From Larix kaempferi (taxonomy: Eukaryota > Streptophyta > Pinopsida > Pinales > Pinaceae), in the NCBI GenBank assembly GCA_027924585.1, contig BSBM01001138.1:8356001-8420000 (forward strand): a stretch of DNA of 64,000 nucleotides, given 5' to 3'. The translations under genes were made by a program, and so were the position numbers. The number at the start of each line of letters is the position of its first letter. Position 1 is the first letter of the stretch. Positions 11,329 to 23,130 of the stretch are shown piece after piece. Below the pieces are notes generated by a model. It did no database searches, had not been told where the DNA came from, and worked only from the letters and a program-made list of their open reading frames with translations.

Positions 11329-14300
11329 ATGTTATCCCTCTCCTTCAACATAAGGGGGCTAGGGGGGGCCTCCAAAAAAAATGCTTTCAAAATATTATTA
11401 GATAATTTAAAACCAAAAGTTGTGTTCTTACAAGAAACCATGATGGAAGGAAAAAAGGAGGAGATCTTAAGTAGCCTTTTAAGAGACTGGAAGATGGAAA
11501 CATTAGATGCAATTGGCCACTCAGGGGGTTTAATTTCATCTTGGAGCTCAGAATTACACCTCCTCTCATCTATTGTTTACAACGCAGCCTTGAAAACCGA
11601 GTTGGAGATTCTGAAACTGGGCTCACTATATCTTTTTTGAATGTTTATGGGCCCTTTCACGGGAGAAGAGAATTATGGGAAAATTTACGCATATCAAGCG
11701 CGCTGGATCTTCCAAATCTCATAATTGCAAGAGACCTAAACCTTACCCTCTGTTCAAGGGAATTTTGGGGAAAAAACGCTCGTAGCGACTCGCTAATCCC
11801 TTTCTTTAGTAGCCTATTCGAGGAAGAGAATCTAGTGGATGTTCAACCCTTAAAAGTAGAGCCCAATTGGCGGAATAATTGAAGTGGGGATCAAATGATC
11901 TCAAAAAGATTGGACCGTTTCTTGGTAGCAAAAAGCATGTTTCAGGATCGCCTGAACCTTAGATCCACGGTGGAATTGGGAGGGGTGTCGGACCATAGAC
12001 CCATCTCCCTTTCGATAACAATACCAGAAAATAAACCCCCTTCTCCCTTCAAATTCAACCCTGCCTAGCTGGAAGAGGAAGCTTATCGCAACCTGGTAAA
12101 GGAAAACTGGAAGACGATTTCTACTTCCTCCTCGGCCACCATTATGTAGCAATTTGTAAACAATCTGACAAGAATAAAATTCCTTTTCAAAGATTGGGGC
12201 CAAAAACACAAAGCTTTCTCCCAACAAGACTTAAACGAAACTGAGTCAAAGCTGCAGGCTCTCTATAGCACAAACGAAGTGGGGGTTTTTCCACCAAAGA
12301 ACTAGAGTCCCTAAAGGCTCTGGAAAAAAAAAAACTTCTCTCATAGCTAAAGAAAAACAACTTTAGAGATTAAAGAGCAGGGCTCTGTGGCTAGCGGAAG
12401 GAGACAAGAATACAAAATACTTGCATCATTTCTCTACACACAGAATGAACATAAATACCATAGCAGCAATCAAATATGCATAGGGAAATCTAGCACATTC
12501 TTTTCAAGACAAGGCCAAAGCAGCAGTGGAACATTTCAAACATCGGTTCACTGCTCCCTTGGAGTGTCCAATTTTAGAAATTTTGGAGGTTTTAAATCTA
12601 TTTCCTAAACTCATAACAGAAGAAATGAAGGAGGATTTGACTAAGGAAGTAACAGAGGAGGATCTCAATTGGGTCATCCATTCATTCCAGAAAGGCAAGA
12701 GCCTTGGTCCGGATGGCTTCACTCTGGAGTTCTTTATTGGTTTTTACGATCTTCTAAAGGAAGACTTGCTGAAGGTAGTCAAAGAATCTCAACGTTCTGA
12801 AAAATGTCTAGGAGCTCTAAACTCTACATTCATCACCCTAATTCCCAAGAAGCAAAAAGGTGAGACTTTTGAATACTATAGACCTATAGCCTGCTGCAAT
12901 CTGGTCTACAAAGTTATAGCCAAGATAATAGCATAAAGGCTGAAACCAATTCTCGGTATGGTGATCTTAGAAGAACAATTCGGGCTCATGTTCAATAGAC
13001 AGATACATGATGTTGTGTCCCTTGCACAAGAAGTTATTCACTCTATAAAGAAGGATAAGTTGTTTGTTTTCACCCTCAAGTTGGATCTCTCTAAAGCATA
13101 CGATAAGGTGATTTGGACTTTCATCCATCTTCTATTGATCCAATTAGGAATGTCGATTGAAGTTGTGGAATGGATAATGGGATGCATTCAATCTAATTCG
13201 TTTGCATTCTTAATAAATGTTTTGCCTTCCCACTTCTTCAGACCTTCTCGGAGCTTAAGACAAGGTTGTCCTTTGTCTCCCTTTATGTTCCTTCTTGTTG
13301 TCGATGCCTTAAGTCGCCTAATACACAAAGCAAAGGATGATGGTGTGATTAAGGGATTCATGATCTCCAATTCAATAGAATTAACACATACTCTTTTCGT
13401 GGATGATGTACTTCTATTTGGAGAAGGCTCTCAGGGCAATATTCAAGCCTTTGCAGCGATCCTGGAATCATATAAAAAGGCCGTAGGAATGGTCATAAAT
13501 GCAGAAAAATCAAGTCTAGCCTACAACAACCTCTCAGAAGATCCTGTGCGCAGGATAGAGGAGTCTTTTTCCTTCCCTGTAATCCCTCTCTCAAAAGGCT
13601 TCAAATATCTAGGATTTTTCCTCAAACCAAACGCTTATGCTTTCCAGGATTGGTTGTGGCTTTATAAGAAAATAGAAACGAGAAACACTCACTGGGAAAA
13701 TCGCTTCCTTTCCAGAGGAGGCAGATTAGTGCTGCTCAAAGCAGTACTCCAAAGCATTCTGGTCTATTGGGCATCTGTTGCTTACATCCCTAAAGGAATC
13801 CTGGTCAAAATAGGGAAAAAATGTTTTTCTTTCCTCTAGACAGGGAGCAAGCAAACAGAGGGTATCCCACTGGTAAAATGGTCGACATTAACTCTGCCAA
13901 AGTCTTTGGGTGGATGGGGAATAAAAAACCCAGACCTTTTCTACAAATCGCTGGCAACAAAGACGTTATGGAGGCTAACAGAATCCCCAAACTCCCTGTG
14001 GGGCAGAACTATGATCTCAAAATATTGCCAATCTACCATAATCGTGGAATGGTTCAGACAACCCAATAAAAACTTCAAAAATAGCTCCATCGGTTGGAAG
14101 GCCCTCATTCTATCTTTTCCACTAATTGGCAACTGGACGACGTGGAGGATAGGTGATGGCAAAAGTGTGCGAATAGGAGAAGACCCATGGGCCGGAGCAG
14201 GGGAAGATTACAAGCTGCCAGACGAACTTATCTTAGCTCCAAGAACAATGAATATTGTAACATTGGCAGATGCTAAATCACTTCATTCGAATGCAAGGGG

Positions 14301-15395
14301 CAGAGCAAGCTGGAAATTGACATAGGATCTTGGTATAACTAGAGTTAAAGTTGAAGCCTGGAATCGTTTTATATCCAATCTTGTAAACTATTTCATTCAT
14401 TTGGAAGCAGGAGAACCTGACAAGCTTATCTGGTCTAGAAACAGCAAAGATGGAAGCTTCTCTGCTAAACTTTGTTATGAGACCACTATTAGCTCTTCAA
14501 TGACAGGCGAACAACGTTGGTGGTGGAAAAAAAATTGGAACATCCCAAGTCCATTGAAAACCATAATCACTCTGTGGCTGGCTCTGAGCAATAAATTATT
14601 AACTTGGGAAAACTTTAAAAAATGTGGTTTCCAAGGGTTCGGTGTGTGCGTGCTCTGCAATAGTGCAGAGGAATCAAATTCTCATCTCTTTTGTTGTTAT
14701 CCCTATGCAGGATATGTTTGGGAGAAAGCCTCTGAAAGTCACCGAGCCCTAGTTCTTCACTGGAACGAAACATTTCAGACTAGTGGCAAGAGACCAGGGT
14801 ATGTAACTTTGAATCCTTCCTTGCTTTATTCGTTTACAACATCTGGGAAGTAAGAAATAAGGCGATTTTTCTCAACACCACGATCCCTCCATATGTAATA
14901 GTAAATGTTCTATTACAGAAAGTCAAAGAACATCGCTCTGAACCTGTTGTTTCCTCCAGAAGAATTTTAACAAGCCCATCAATCAATAAAAAAATGCCTT
15001 GGGCCTTTTTTGATGGTGCTAGTTAGGGCAATCTACTGCTTGGTGGAGCTTGAGGAATTTTGTACTTCACGGAAGATGAAAAGCTGCTCATTCAATATGC
15101 ACCAGGATGAGCAACAAACAACAAAGTTGAACTCTCAGCTCTTTGGGTAGTCCTAAGGGTGGCCTTCTTAAAATAGGTGAAAATTCGGATCAATGCTCCT
15201 CATCTCCAACACCTGCTCTCTGCAATCAGAGATCTCATTTCAACCTTTGAACAAATCTCCTTTGCCCATTTGTACAGAGAACTAAACACGAAAGCAGACA
15301 AATTATCCAAATTGGCACTCACCCTTCCAACAGGCCTTATAGAGTTGGAAGGTCGGAACTCTGATCAGATAGAAGAACATTATATGATCATGTAA
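11329..15395 (+). pseudogene. LINE copy B ORF2 (endonuclease, RT, RNase H), broken
   Basis: The endonuclease starts SLSFNIRGLGG at about 11329, with VVFLQETMMEG, a changed ARDLNLTL (normally GDLN) and SDHRPISL near 11990. The RT spans about 12640-13840, with GKSLGPDGFTLEFF, LDLSKAYDKV, RQGCPLSPFMFL and FVDDVLLFGEG (FADD changed to FVDD, aspartates kept). A zf-RVT region lies near 14400-14750 (CVLCNSAEESNSHLFCC). The RNase H near 15000-15330 keeps FFDGAS, NNKVELSALW and NTKADKLS but has lost the stretch with the third catalytic Asp. At least six stops or frameshifts separate the pieces. Confidence 0.85.
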
Positions 15396-15711
15396 AAAGA
15401 AGTTTTTGTGTAATTTTGTCACAAGGCTAAAATGGTTTTTTTTATCTGTATGTAATTTGAAGCATTTTTTAAGCCTTCAAGGCTAAGCTATTTTGATGTA
15501 AGCTCTAAGTGAGTGTATGCTTTTATGAAGCATTTTTGTGGCCTTCTAGGCTAATCTAATATGATGTAAGCTCCAAGTGAGCAGCTCAAGTTTATTTAAT
15601 AAGAATAAAAATATTTTTTCCATATATGAGAAGAGATTAGAATAGTAATGATATTATTTCAATTTAAATATATAAATTTAAGTTATATGAGTTTTTTGGA
15701 ATGGGTAGGGG

Positions 15712-15714
<3 letters not shown>

Positions 15715-15779
<65 letters not shown>
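15715..15779. repeat. (TA)n microsatellite
   Basis: About 32 uninterrupted TA units. Open frames reading Tyr-Ile repeats across this and the next tract are artefacts. Confidence 0.98.
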
Positions 15780-15782
<3 letters not shown>

Positions 15783-15842
15783 AGATTAAGAATGTTAATT
15801 GTGTTATTTCAATATAAATATATGGATTTAAGTTGCATAGGT

Positions 15843-15845
<3 letters not shown>

Positions 15846-15926
<81 letters not shown>
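15846..15926. repeat. (TA)n microsatellite
   Basis: About 40 TA units. It is separated from the previous tract by a roughly 65-bp unit related to 9420-9500 and 15640-15714. Confidence 0.98.
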
Positions 15927-15929
<3 letters not shown>

Positions 15930-16052
15930 CGATGGTAGAAGAACTGGCGCGCGCTTGTGGGCGAGGGCGCCTCAATGCCACTCGTCTGGGGTCGATCCCG
16001 GGTGGGGACGGCCACAGTCGACCGCCGCAGTCACCCGACCATAACTAGGACC

Positions 16053-16054
<2 letters not shown>
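15927..16054 (+). mobile_element. GC-rich SINE-like body inside (TA)n
   Basis: A sharply GC-rich 128-bp segment is embedded between two (TA)n tracts. It holds a tRNA-like internal promoter arrangement: a possible A box in GGTAGAAGAACTGG near 15934 and a B-box-like GGGTCGATCCCGG near 15990. The spacing of about 50 bp fits a tRNA-derived SINE. It ends in ACTAGGACCCC, directly followed by (AT)n to about 16098. It could instead be a different GC-rich element, as the A box is poor. Confidence 0.45.
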
Positions 16055-16106
<52 letters not shown>

Positions 16107-16980
16107 AAAGTGACACCAGTACAACACTCTCACATAGATATTTCATAAACTTTGTAAGGTTTTCACAATGTATGTAAATTTATTTATTTTTATCTAATCC
16201 GGGCAATGATAAAAACACATTAATATTATTTTTCACAAACTGTAAAGATACACTTGGTTTCTTTGTATCACTATCCAAACTAATAGGGTAAGGTGAAACA
16301 TATAGTCTTTGCCTACGCAAAAACTAATAAGATGAAATATGAAATATGCCCTTGTATTCTGACAATCAAAAGAGAGAGCAATGGTCACTTGCCTCTTAAA
16401 TTGGGGTGACCTTTCACTCAACAAAGTTCCAAATACAACAGTACATGACAAAACATTCCATAGCCTCCTAACTCTTTAAATATATTCCCAATATCAAAAT
16501 CGTGATTACTTGTGGTCTCATAATTGATGAATACCAACTACTTAGTGGGCCTTATTTAATAAAAAAATACAATTTTACATTAAATAAGTATCCACTACTA
16601 TTCTATTGGGCTAATTCAAGGGAGATGGTTGCATACATCAATTGACTAACTCCTATATAACTTACAATAGGGAGGTTAGGGTAGGACCTAACAAGACACA
16701 CACACACACACATATGTATACATTCTTATAAGGTTTTATTGTCTTTTAAAGCTATGAAAGTTGTATGAACGAGATATTATATATGTATGTGTATTTTCCA
16801 CAAGTTTTACACAATTGTGTGTTTTTTCTTTCTTTCTTTCCACTCGCTATAACGCGTACTCACTCATGTTGTCCTTGTTCAAACACTTCTTGTCTTGACA
16901 TACCACTACCTCTTATTCTCACAAGTAAGAGTAGAACAGAAACCACTCCAAATATAAATCCAAATCCAAATCCACCACTT

Positions 16981-17085
16981 CCACCTCCTCTAATTCATCA
17001 ACAAAAGAATAGACCCAATACACTATCCACCTCCTCTAATTCAACAAAAGAAGAATAGACCCAATACACTATCCACCTCCTTTGA
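16981..17085 (+). repeat. Short tandem repeat, about 46-bp unit
   Basis: Two full units and a partial third contain CCACCTCCTCTAATTCA, ACAAAAGAATAGACCC and AATACACTAT. The surrounding 16100-17640 region is AT-rich and contains no recognisable gene. Confidence 0.8.
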
Positions 17086-17649
17086 ATAATAAATAGTCTT
17101 AACAAATCAGCAACTATCTACTAACAACTATCTTATTATCAAAGAATACTTAATTGTCTTGCCTACGAGAAAAACCCAAAGAGGTCTTTGGGTCGAAGAG
17201 GTCCTTGGAGCTCAACCCTTAAAAAAACACACACACATATATATATATTCCAATATATATATATATTCCAAAAATACCATTAATAATAAAAAAATGATGG
17301 AAATGTAAAACAAAAGCAACCCAAACCCAAGTTGAAGGAGAAAAAGACATCCAATTCGTTAAAAAAAACCGTGACATCTACCTCATTTTAAAATAAAATT
17401 TTATAATGTTTTTAATTTAGCTAACAAAAAGCTAAATTACCTACTTACCTAATGTCACTCCGTTGACCATTGAAGACATACTTACCTTAACTTTACTAAT
17501 GTACCTATTAAAGGTGATATCCATGATCTTTCGTGTATACCTTTCCACAAGGTACAAGGAAAAAAAACTCCTAAGACAAATCAAATAAAGTTCTTTATTA
17601 AGATTTGGGCTTCGACTATTTTTTACCGTACGTGATGCGTGGTCAAACA

Positions 17650-17823
17650 TCTAATGTTAGTGTCACGAGGATGTCAGTTTTGGTCACATGTACGTGAAGG
17701 CATGATGTCTAAAGTGAAGCGTCATCGTGAAGTTCCTTTAATGGAAATTAACATCTATTGTTGGTGTCACGAGGATGTTATTTTTTGTCCCATGTTGGTG
17801 AAGGCATGATGTCCAAATTGAAT
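17650..17823 (+). repeat. Tandem duplication, about 105-bp unit
   Basis: Both copies carry TGTTRGTGTCACGAGGATGT and GTGAAGGCATGATGTC. They begin at about 17655 and 17759 and have diverged by several substitutions and small indels. Confidence 0.8.
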
Positions 17824-18094
17824 TACCAACAATTTAGAGAGTGCTACGGAAATTGAACGAGTAAATAAAGATAATATTGTAAGCATAATATAGAAATTGT
17901 TAGATGCTCTAAATTCTTTTTTATTAAATCAAATATACTTAAAATTTGTATATTTTAAAATTATCTTTGCAATATAAATTATTTTTTATAAGAAAATGAT
18001 ACAGTTTAATTAAATTTTTTGAAATTTTTAATTTCAAATATCTTAAATTTGTTTTGCAAATGGGGTAGTAAGTTAAGTGGGTTTGGTTGTGGGA

Positions 18095-18165
18095 AAACTC
18101 CATAGTTAAGCACGCTTGAGCCATAAGAGTCTTGGGATGGATGGCCTCCTAGTAAGCTCTAGTTA
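18095..18165 (+). repeat. 5S rRNA-derived fragment (Cassandra-type LTR, SINE or 5S pseudogene)
   Basis: The sequence AACTCCATAGTTAAGCACGCTTGAGCC, continuing to GGGATGGATGGCCTCC and AAGCTCTAGTT, matches in order the 3' two-thirds of plant 5S rRNA. That part contains the internal control region: box A AGTTAAGC.YGCTTG, the intermediate element, and box C GGATGGGTGACCTCC. Identity by eye is about three quarters over 70 nt. The 5' third of 5S is absent. Known carriers of such sequence are Cassandra TRIM retrotransposons, whose LTRs hold 5S domains, 5S-derived SINEs, and dispersed 5S pseudogenes. No second LTR-like copy is seen nearby. Confidence 0.7.
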
Positions 18166-18619
18166 TCAACTACAAAACCTGGAGGTTATGATTCATGCTA
18201 TGTGATTCATTTCACAGTCTCAATCCTACTTCTTCACTCATGTGAGCATCACTCAATGCAATGAATGCTAAGTGGACTATTCAAAGCCATGAGAAATTGG
18301 ACAGTCGTGACTATACTCATGGGATATGGGTCATAGATTAATGACTTACGCTACATAGATAATCTAAAAAATGAGATAGTCACAATTTGCAAAACAAGAT
18401 GGTAAGTTGTGGGTGGCTATATTCCTCTTTACACACACACACACACCTAGATCAACTGAATTTTAAAAAAATATGGGTGCATCGAGGCAAAACTTTGATT
18501 GAATGAAAAAATAGAGTTATTGGAAAGGTTGAGTTTGACTTGTTAACTCAATTGGAACGAAAATGTAAGTATGCTTAGTATTTTAATATCAATACACATT
18601 AAAGATAAGTCTTTGTTAT

Positions 18620-19085
18620 GATGATGATGGTGGTGGTGGTTATTAATGCCTACTAAGATCAACTTTGGTTTATCGAACCTTGAGAAAGGTAAGGAATTAC
18701 TTGGTTCACTTTATGATTTTATTTATGTGTTCAAAGATGATTAAGAGAAGTATTCTTAAATCACCATAGTTTTGATGAGTTAAAAAATTTAGAAGATCAA
18801 TATTGTAGCAAATATTTTGAAATTGTGATCTAATGTGGGTGTACACAAGACATTCTAAGAGAATGTGATTTTCATATTCAACCCTCTTAGTGTCACGAAG
18901 ATGACAAATACTTTTGACCCATGATGTCTTAGGAATTGTCCAATGCCCTATACCACTGTGGAGCTCGTGAGAGTTTGTTCTTGTTTTAGCAATGTTTGTT
19001 TTCTTCTTTACACTAGTTAAAACATACATATATTTTTTATCTTCTAGATTAGGGTTGATCACCTCCTTATAGTATCTTGATTTTA
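18620..19085 (-). mobile_element. 5'-truncated LINE of the second lineage (copy C')
   Basis: On the minus strand, 19085-18706 reads YYKEVINPNLEDKKYMYVLTS, then KTNIAKTRTNSHELHSGIGHWTIPKTSW, ICHLRDTKRVEYENHILLECLVYTHIRSQFQNICYN. This is the same C-terminus as 22285-22640 on the plus strand. The CX2C is reduced to CHLR. The 3' end (left side) is a trinucleotide tail, (ATG)3(GTG)n at 18618-18640 on the plus strand, i.e. (CAC/CAT)n at the LINE 3' end. The 5' end is truncated next to a (TG)n run near 19090. Confidence 0.8.
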
Positions 19086-19199
19086 TATTATACACACACA
19101 CACACATACAACCCCACACCTTTAACCCTAACAACTTGTTTCATATAAGCAAAGAGGCCGGGTAAAATAATTGAGGACACAAATATGTTAATTCATGTT

Positions 19200-22100
19200 A
19201 AGGTAAGCTCTAATGGCTATAAATATGGAATACTAAGTAAAATCTCAATTCTAAAAGGGCTAGGAATACTTATAAATGAAGATCTCATTCCAAAAGATCG
19301 AGTTGAATTGAGAAAGGAGGTTCGAAAGGTAAAATAAGCTAAAAGGGAAGCAAAATAGACAATAATCAAGAATGTAAAAGTTATTAAAGTTATTATTAGG
19401 GATAGAGACCCAAAATATAATAATAAATAGGAACTTGGGACATTTTGGATCCTCTCTTGGAACTGTTGTGGCTTTCCATGGAGCAAAGGTCCCATGTTAA
19501 GTTGGAACTCGAGTGAAATTGATATTATATTACTTATTGAAACTTGGGAGCGTGAAGAATCTAAGGTCCCTGACAATGAAGGGTATGTATTGTGGTTAGT
19601 ATGGAAGAAGAGGTCTTATAGTAGAGGGATCATAGGCATAGCTTGTTACATAAATAAGAACATTTTTCCTCATATCAGGCTTCGCAAGAAAGATCCTTTC
19701 AATCGGTACATGTGGATGGAGATTTAAGATATCAATGCTAAGGAGATTTGTAAAGAAATAAGTTATTTTGCGTCCATTAATTCTACCTTTTATATGAAGC
19801 ACAATCTAGATAAAAATTGTCCTTACAAAGTTACAATGGCCTAGGAGAATATATCTGTAGTCTAAGAAATAAAGACAATATCCTCTTGCTACGAGACTTT
19901 AATGCTACAACAACAACTAACCAAGTTATTATCTTAAGCATTGATTCCAACCTAAATCCTCTATGGCTATGTGAGGACCTTGTTTTAGCTAGCATATACA
20001 AAAGAAACTCTGCAAACTTGGTTGAGAATTTGTTTGGTACCAAACTGATCAAACTTTGCAATTCTCGAGATTTAATAATTTGCAATGGTCGTATGAAGTG
20101 GCCAAAAATCCAATCAAATGACTTGTACTCATGGGATTGGTTGTAATGGGGATTGGTTGTAGTGTTGTAGATTATGCAAAATTTTATATCCATGTATACA
20201 ACCAAATAATAATTTTTGACATCCTAAATGACCATAAGCCTGACTCTAACCATGGACCTTTAACATAAACTTTGATAGGCACATAAGCCCCTTAACAAAG
20301 AATTCTAATAACCAAACGCAATTGATCTTTAATAAAAATAAAATTGATTTTTTAAGGGATTTAAATAATGAATTAAATCTACTATTAAATACAGACAATA
20401 TTGAAGACCTCTATCATCTCTCTACTCCCATTAACAAGTTCTCTATAGTGGTCTTGTGTAAAAAATAAAAATAGAATGACCAACTCTTGGTATGATAAAT
20501 AGTGCAGGCATGCTAGAAAAGCAATTAGAGATGCTTCTCAAAAGTCCTTCAAATCCAACAAGATAATAGTTACAAAACCGTAATTAAAAGGGGAAAAAGG
20601 TACTATATAAATAGAAATCAAAAGAAGTGTTTGCACTTCTCAAAGCTAGATCATAAGAAATCATGGAGGAAAATTCTAAGTTGTAAAACTAAAGAAAACA
20701 ATATGATTCTCTTGAGGGATTGGAATTCTTACCTTAAAAGGCTTTATGAATCTCTTGATGTCATGGACAACATTCAAACCCTTTCTATAGAGGAAGAAGC
20801 TTTCTCTTTAAAAGACATAGCGCTTGGGGTTAAGCGGCTTACAAAAGGGAAAGCTGAGGACATTGAAGGATACCAAGCAAAAATCTGAAATTTTGGTGGG
20901 CCTGTATTCATCCCTCACATCCATAAGCTCTTCAAATTAGCAGTCAAACAAGGTTTCCCTAAACCCTGGATAGGAAGCCTCGTTGTTCATATTTTAAAAG
21001 TGGAGATCAAAGAATCCATCTAATTATAGGATCATTGTGCTTAGCCTTTTTCATATGGCAAGAAAGTCATGGAAAAAGAGCTAAAAGTTGGGCAGTATTT
21101 AGGAGTTATCCTTCAACTATTAACCACCCTGTTACACTTAGGACCAATATCGAGGAGTGTCGCAATAATAAAACAATCTTTTGTGTTTCTTTGTTGACGT
21201 CAGAAAAGCATTTGACATAGTGCCCATAAATAACCTTTGGAATATATTAGAAGAATTAAAAGTTCCCTTCGAGTCGAGAGTTGTTGTGATAAGAATGTAC
21301 AAGATTGTTATTACCAAGTTTAGGAACTCTAAGGGCTAGTCAGAGAAAAATACTTGTAATATAGGAGTCAACCAAGGTTGTCCCATGAATCCTACCCATT
21401 TCGGTATATACATTGACAAGTTAGAGGGTTATTTGGATGATGCAGGTTGTGTCCTCACAACTTTATCTAGCATAGCCATCATCATTCTTCTGGACATTGA
21501 TGATATTGTTCTTATGATAAGTATTCCCTGTGATCTTGTCAAGCAACCGAAAGTTCTCAAGGTTTTTTGCTTTGGAATGGGTATGACTTTTAACACTAAC
21601 CAAACAAAGGTTGTGGTAATCAAATCTCAAAAGATCACGTATGCTAATTTCATGTGTGACAACAACAACTTGGAAGAAGTGACTTCATACAAATTTATTG
21701 GAATTGATCTTGATCATGAGCTTGATTGGAGCCATGGCATTGAGAAAAGTATTAATTGGAGGTAGAATGCTTATTATGGATTTGAAAACAATTGTAAATC
21801 AATAGAACTTTGGCTTTGGTATAAGAAGAAACTCCTCTTTGAGACTCTCGTCACTCGTGTTATCTTATATGCATGTGAAGTTTGGGGCTGCAACCTCTCT
21901 AGAAATTGTGGATAAGGGTAGAGCAAATCCAAGAGTGTTTGTAACATACACTCTCAAAATTAAAGGCAATACACCCTATCATATCCTCCTCGTTGAAGTG
22001 AGTCTCTCCCCAGTTGAGAGCATGGCTATGACTAGGTGCCTAATGCACAAGAACAAGATAAACACCCAAAGAGACAAGAGTCCCCCTGGGATTGCTTCAT

Positions 22101-22735
22101 ACTCCAATCAAAACCGCTTGCAGTTTAAGTGAGGTTGGCATAAAGAAGCCAAGTCTTGGCTAAATCATTAGGGAGTTAAAGAAGAGGTCACTCGATGGAA
22201 GAGTGGTGATATTAAAATTATTATTACATATAAATTGAAGGAGAAGTTATGATGTGATAAAGAACTAGAGGATATGATAAAATTACGATATTATAAGGAG
22301 GCGATCAACCCCAATCTAAAAGATTAAAAGTATATCTCTCTTTTAACTAGTGTAAAGAAGAAAATTAACATTGCTAGAATAAGAACAAACTCTCATGAGC
22401 TATATAGTAAACATGGAATGACAATTCCTAAAACATCATGGGACGAAAGAATTTGTCATCTTTGTGACACAGAGAGAGTTGAAGATGAAAATCACTTTCT
22501 CATTGAATGTCCTGTGTACACCCATATTACAGTGCAATTTCAAAATATTTGCTACAATACTAACCTTCTTAACCTCTTAACTCATCATAGTAATGTTGAT
22601 ATAGGAATGCTTCTCTTAAATATTTTCAAGCACATGATTTAAAAAAAGAAAAGAAAACCACATGATTCCTTACCTTTTTAGGGTCCAATAGACCAAAGTT
22701 GGTAGTAGAGGATACTAATAACCATCATCATACAC
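19200..22735 (+). mobile_element. Decayed LINE, second non-LTR lineage without RNase H (copy C)
   Basis: From 5' to 3' it shows an ORF1 tail (about 19230-19330, LGILINEDLIPKDRVELRKEVRKVK), then an endonuclease from about 19440 (ILSWNCCGFPW, LLIETWE, LLLRDFNATT). The RT remnant spans about 21180-21760 (VRKAFDIVPINNLW, GVNQGCPMNPTHFGIYIDKLEG, LLDIDDIVLM with YADD destroyed). The C-terminal region at 22285-22640 has CHLCDTERVEDENHFLIECPVYTHI. It stops there without RNase H. The 3' end is AATAACCATCATCATACACA, a short trinucleotide tail rather than poly(A). Many stops show that it is long dead. Confidence 0.85.
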
Positions 22736-22736
22736 A

Positions 22737-22870
22737 TAGTTCGCCCCAAAGACCAACTCAAGTGATCATGAGCTAGACATGATATCTCCCCCCAAAGTTG
22801 GGGAGGGCACAGGTTCGACTCTTTTGATCCCCTCGGGGTTGGGATCTGTAATCAAGGCTAATGATTTGTG
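22737..22870 (+). mobile_element. tRNA-derived SINE-like sequence
   Basis: Immediately after the LINE tail come CAACTCAAGTGATCATGAGC (A-box-like) at about 22759 and, about 55 bp on, CACAGGTTCGACTC (B-box-like, GGTTCGANNC) at about 22810. This is the spacing of tRNA internal promoters. The body continues with a G/C-rich stretch, CCTCGGGGTTGGGATC. No target duplication or clear 3' tail could be fixed, so the right boundary is approximate. Confidence 0.55.
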
Positions 22871-23130
22871 TCTTTTACCATCCCTGGATCATGGGGAATT
22901 ATTCTGAGGGTTTTCTATGATTTATTCCATTGGAAAATTAAATAGATATATTAACAAGAATGGATATTTCCGTATTAAAGCAAAACTATAGGAAAAACAT
23001 CCAAAACGATTTATCCCTTTTACTATCCATGGATCATGGGGGAGTATTGGGAAGGTTTTAAATAAATATATATATTAACAAGAATGGGTATTTATGTTTT
23101 AGAATAAAACTATAGGCAAACCATCCAACA
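22871..23130 (+). repeat. Tandem duplication, about 145-bp unit
   Basis: Both units begin CTTTTACYATCC.TGGATCATGGGG and continue through TATATTAACAAGAATGG and AAAACTATAGG to CCATCCAA. They are clearly related but have diverged with small indels. Confidence 0.75.

Larger units (their letters stand above)
9509..15620 (+). mobile_element. Decayed full-length L1-type LINE (copy B)
   Basis: This stretch contains, in order and on one strand, an ORF1 (DUF4283-like plus CCHC knuckle), an endonuclease, a reverse transcriptase, a zf-RVT region and an RNase H, which is the complete layout of plant L1-type LINEs. Every domain carries stops or frameshifts. The 5' end is placed after the (TA)n at about 9508 and the 3' end at the A/T-rich run near 15620. 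The flanking sequence upstream (about 9412-9508) reappears downstream (about 15630-15720). The 3' UTR holds a short tandem repeat (15455-15585, unit about 67 bp, GAAGCATTTTT...GGCTAA). Confidence 0.85.

Noticed and set aside
15648-16148. Several overlapping frames on both strands encoding long Tyr-Ile repeats
   Set aside because: They are translations of (TA)n microsatellites and have no start or motif support.
16660-17240. (AC)n and (TA)n short runs as features
   Set aside because: Very short simple repeats, common in this AT-rich DNA and not informative.
18620-22735. Twin-priming explanation for the inverted LINE pair
   Set aside because: Twin priming joins non-overlapping 5' and 3' parts of one element; here both copies contain the same 3' end, so two insertions are needed.
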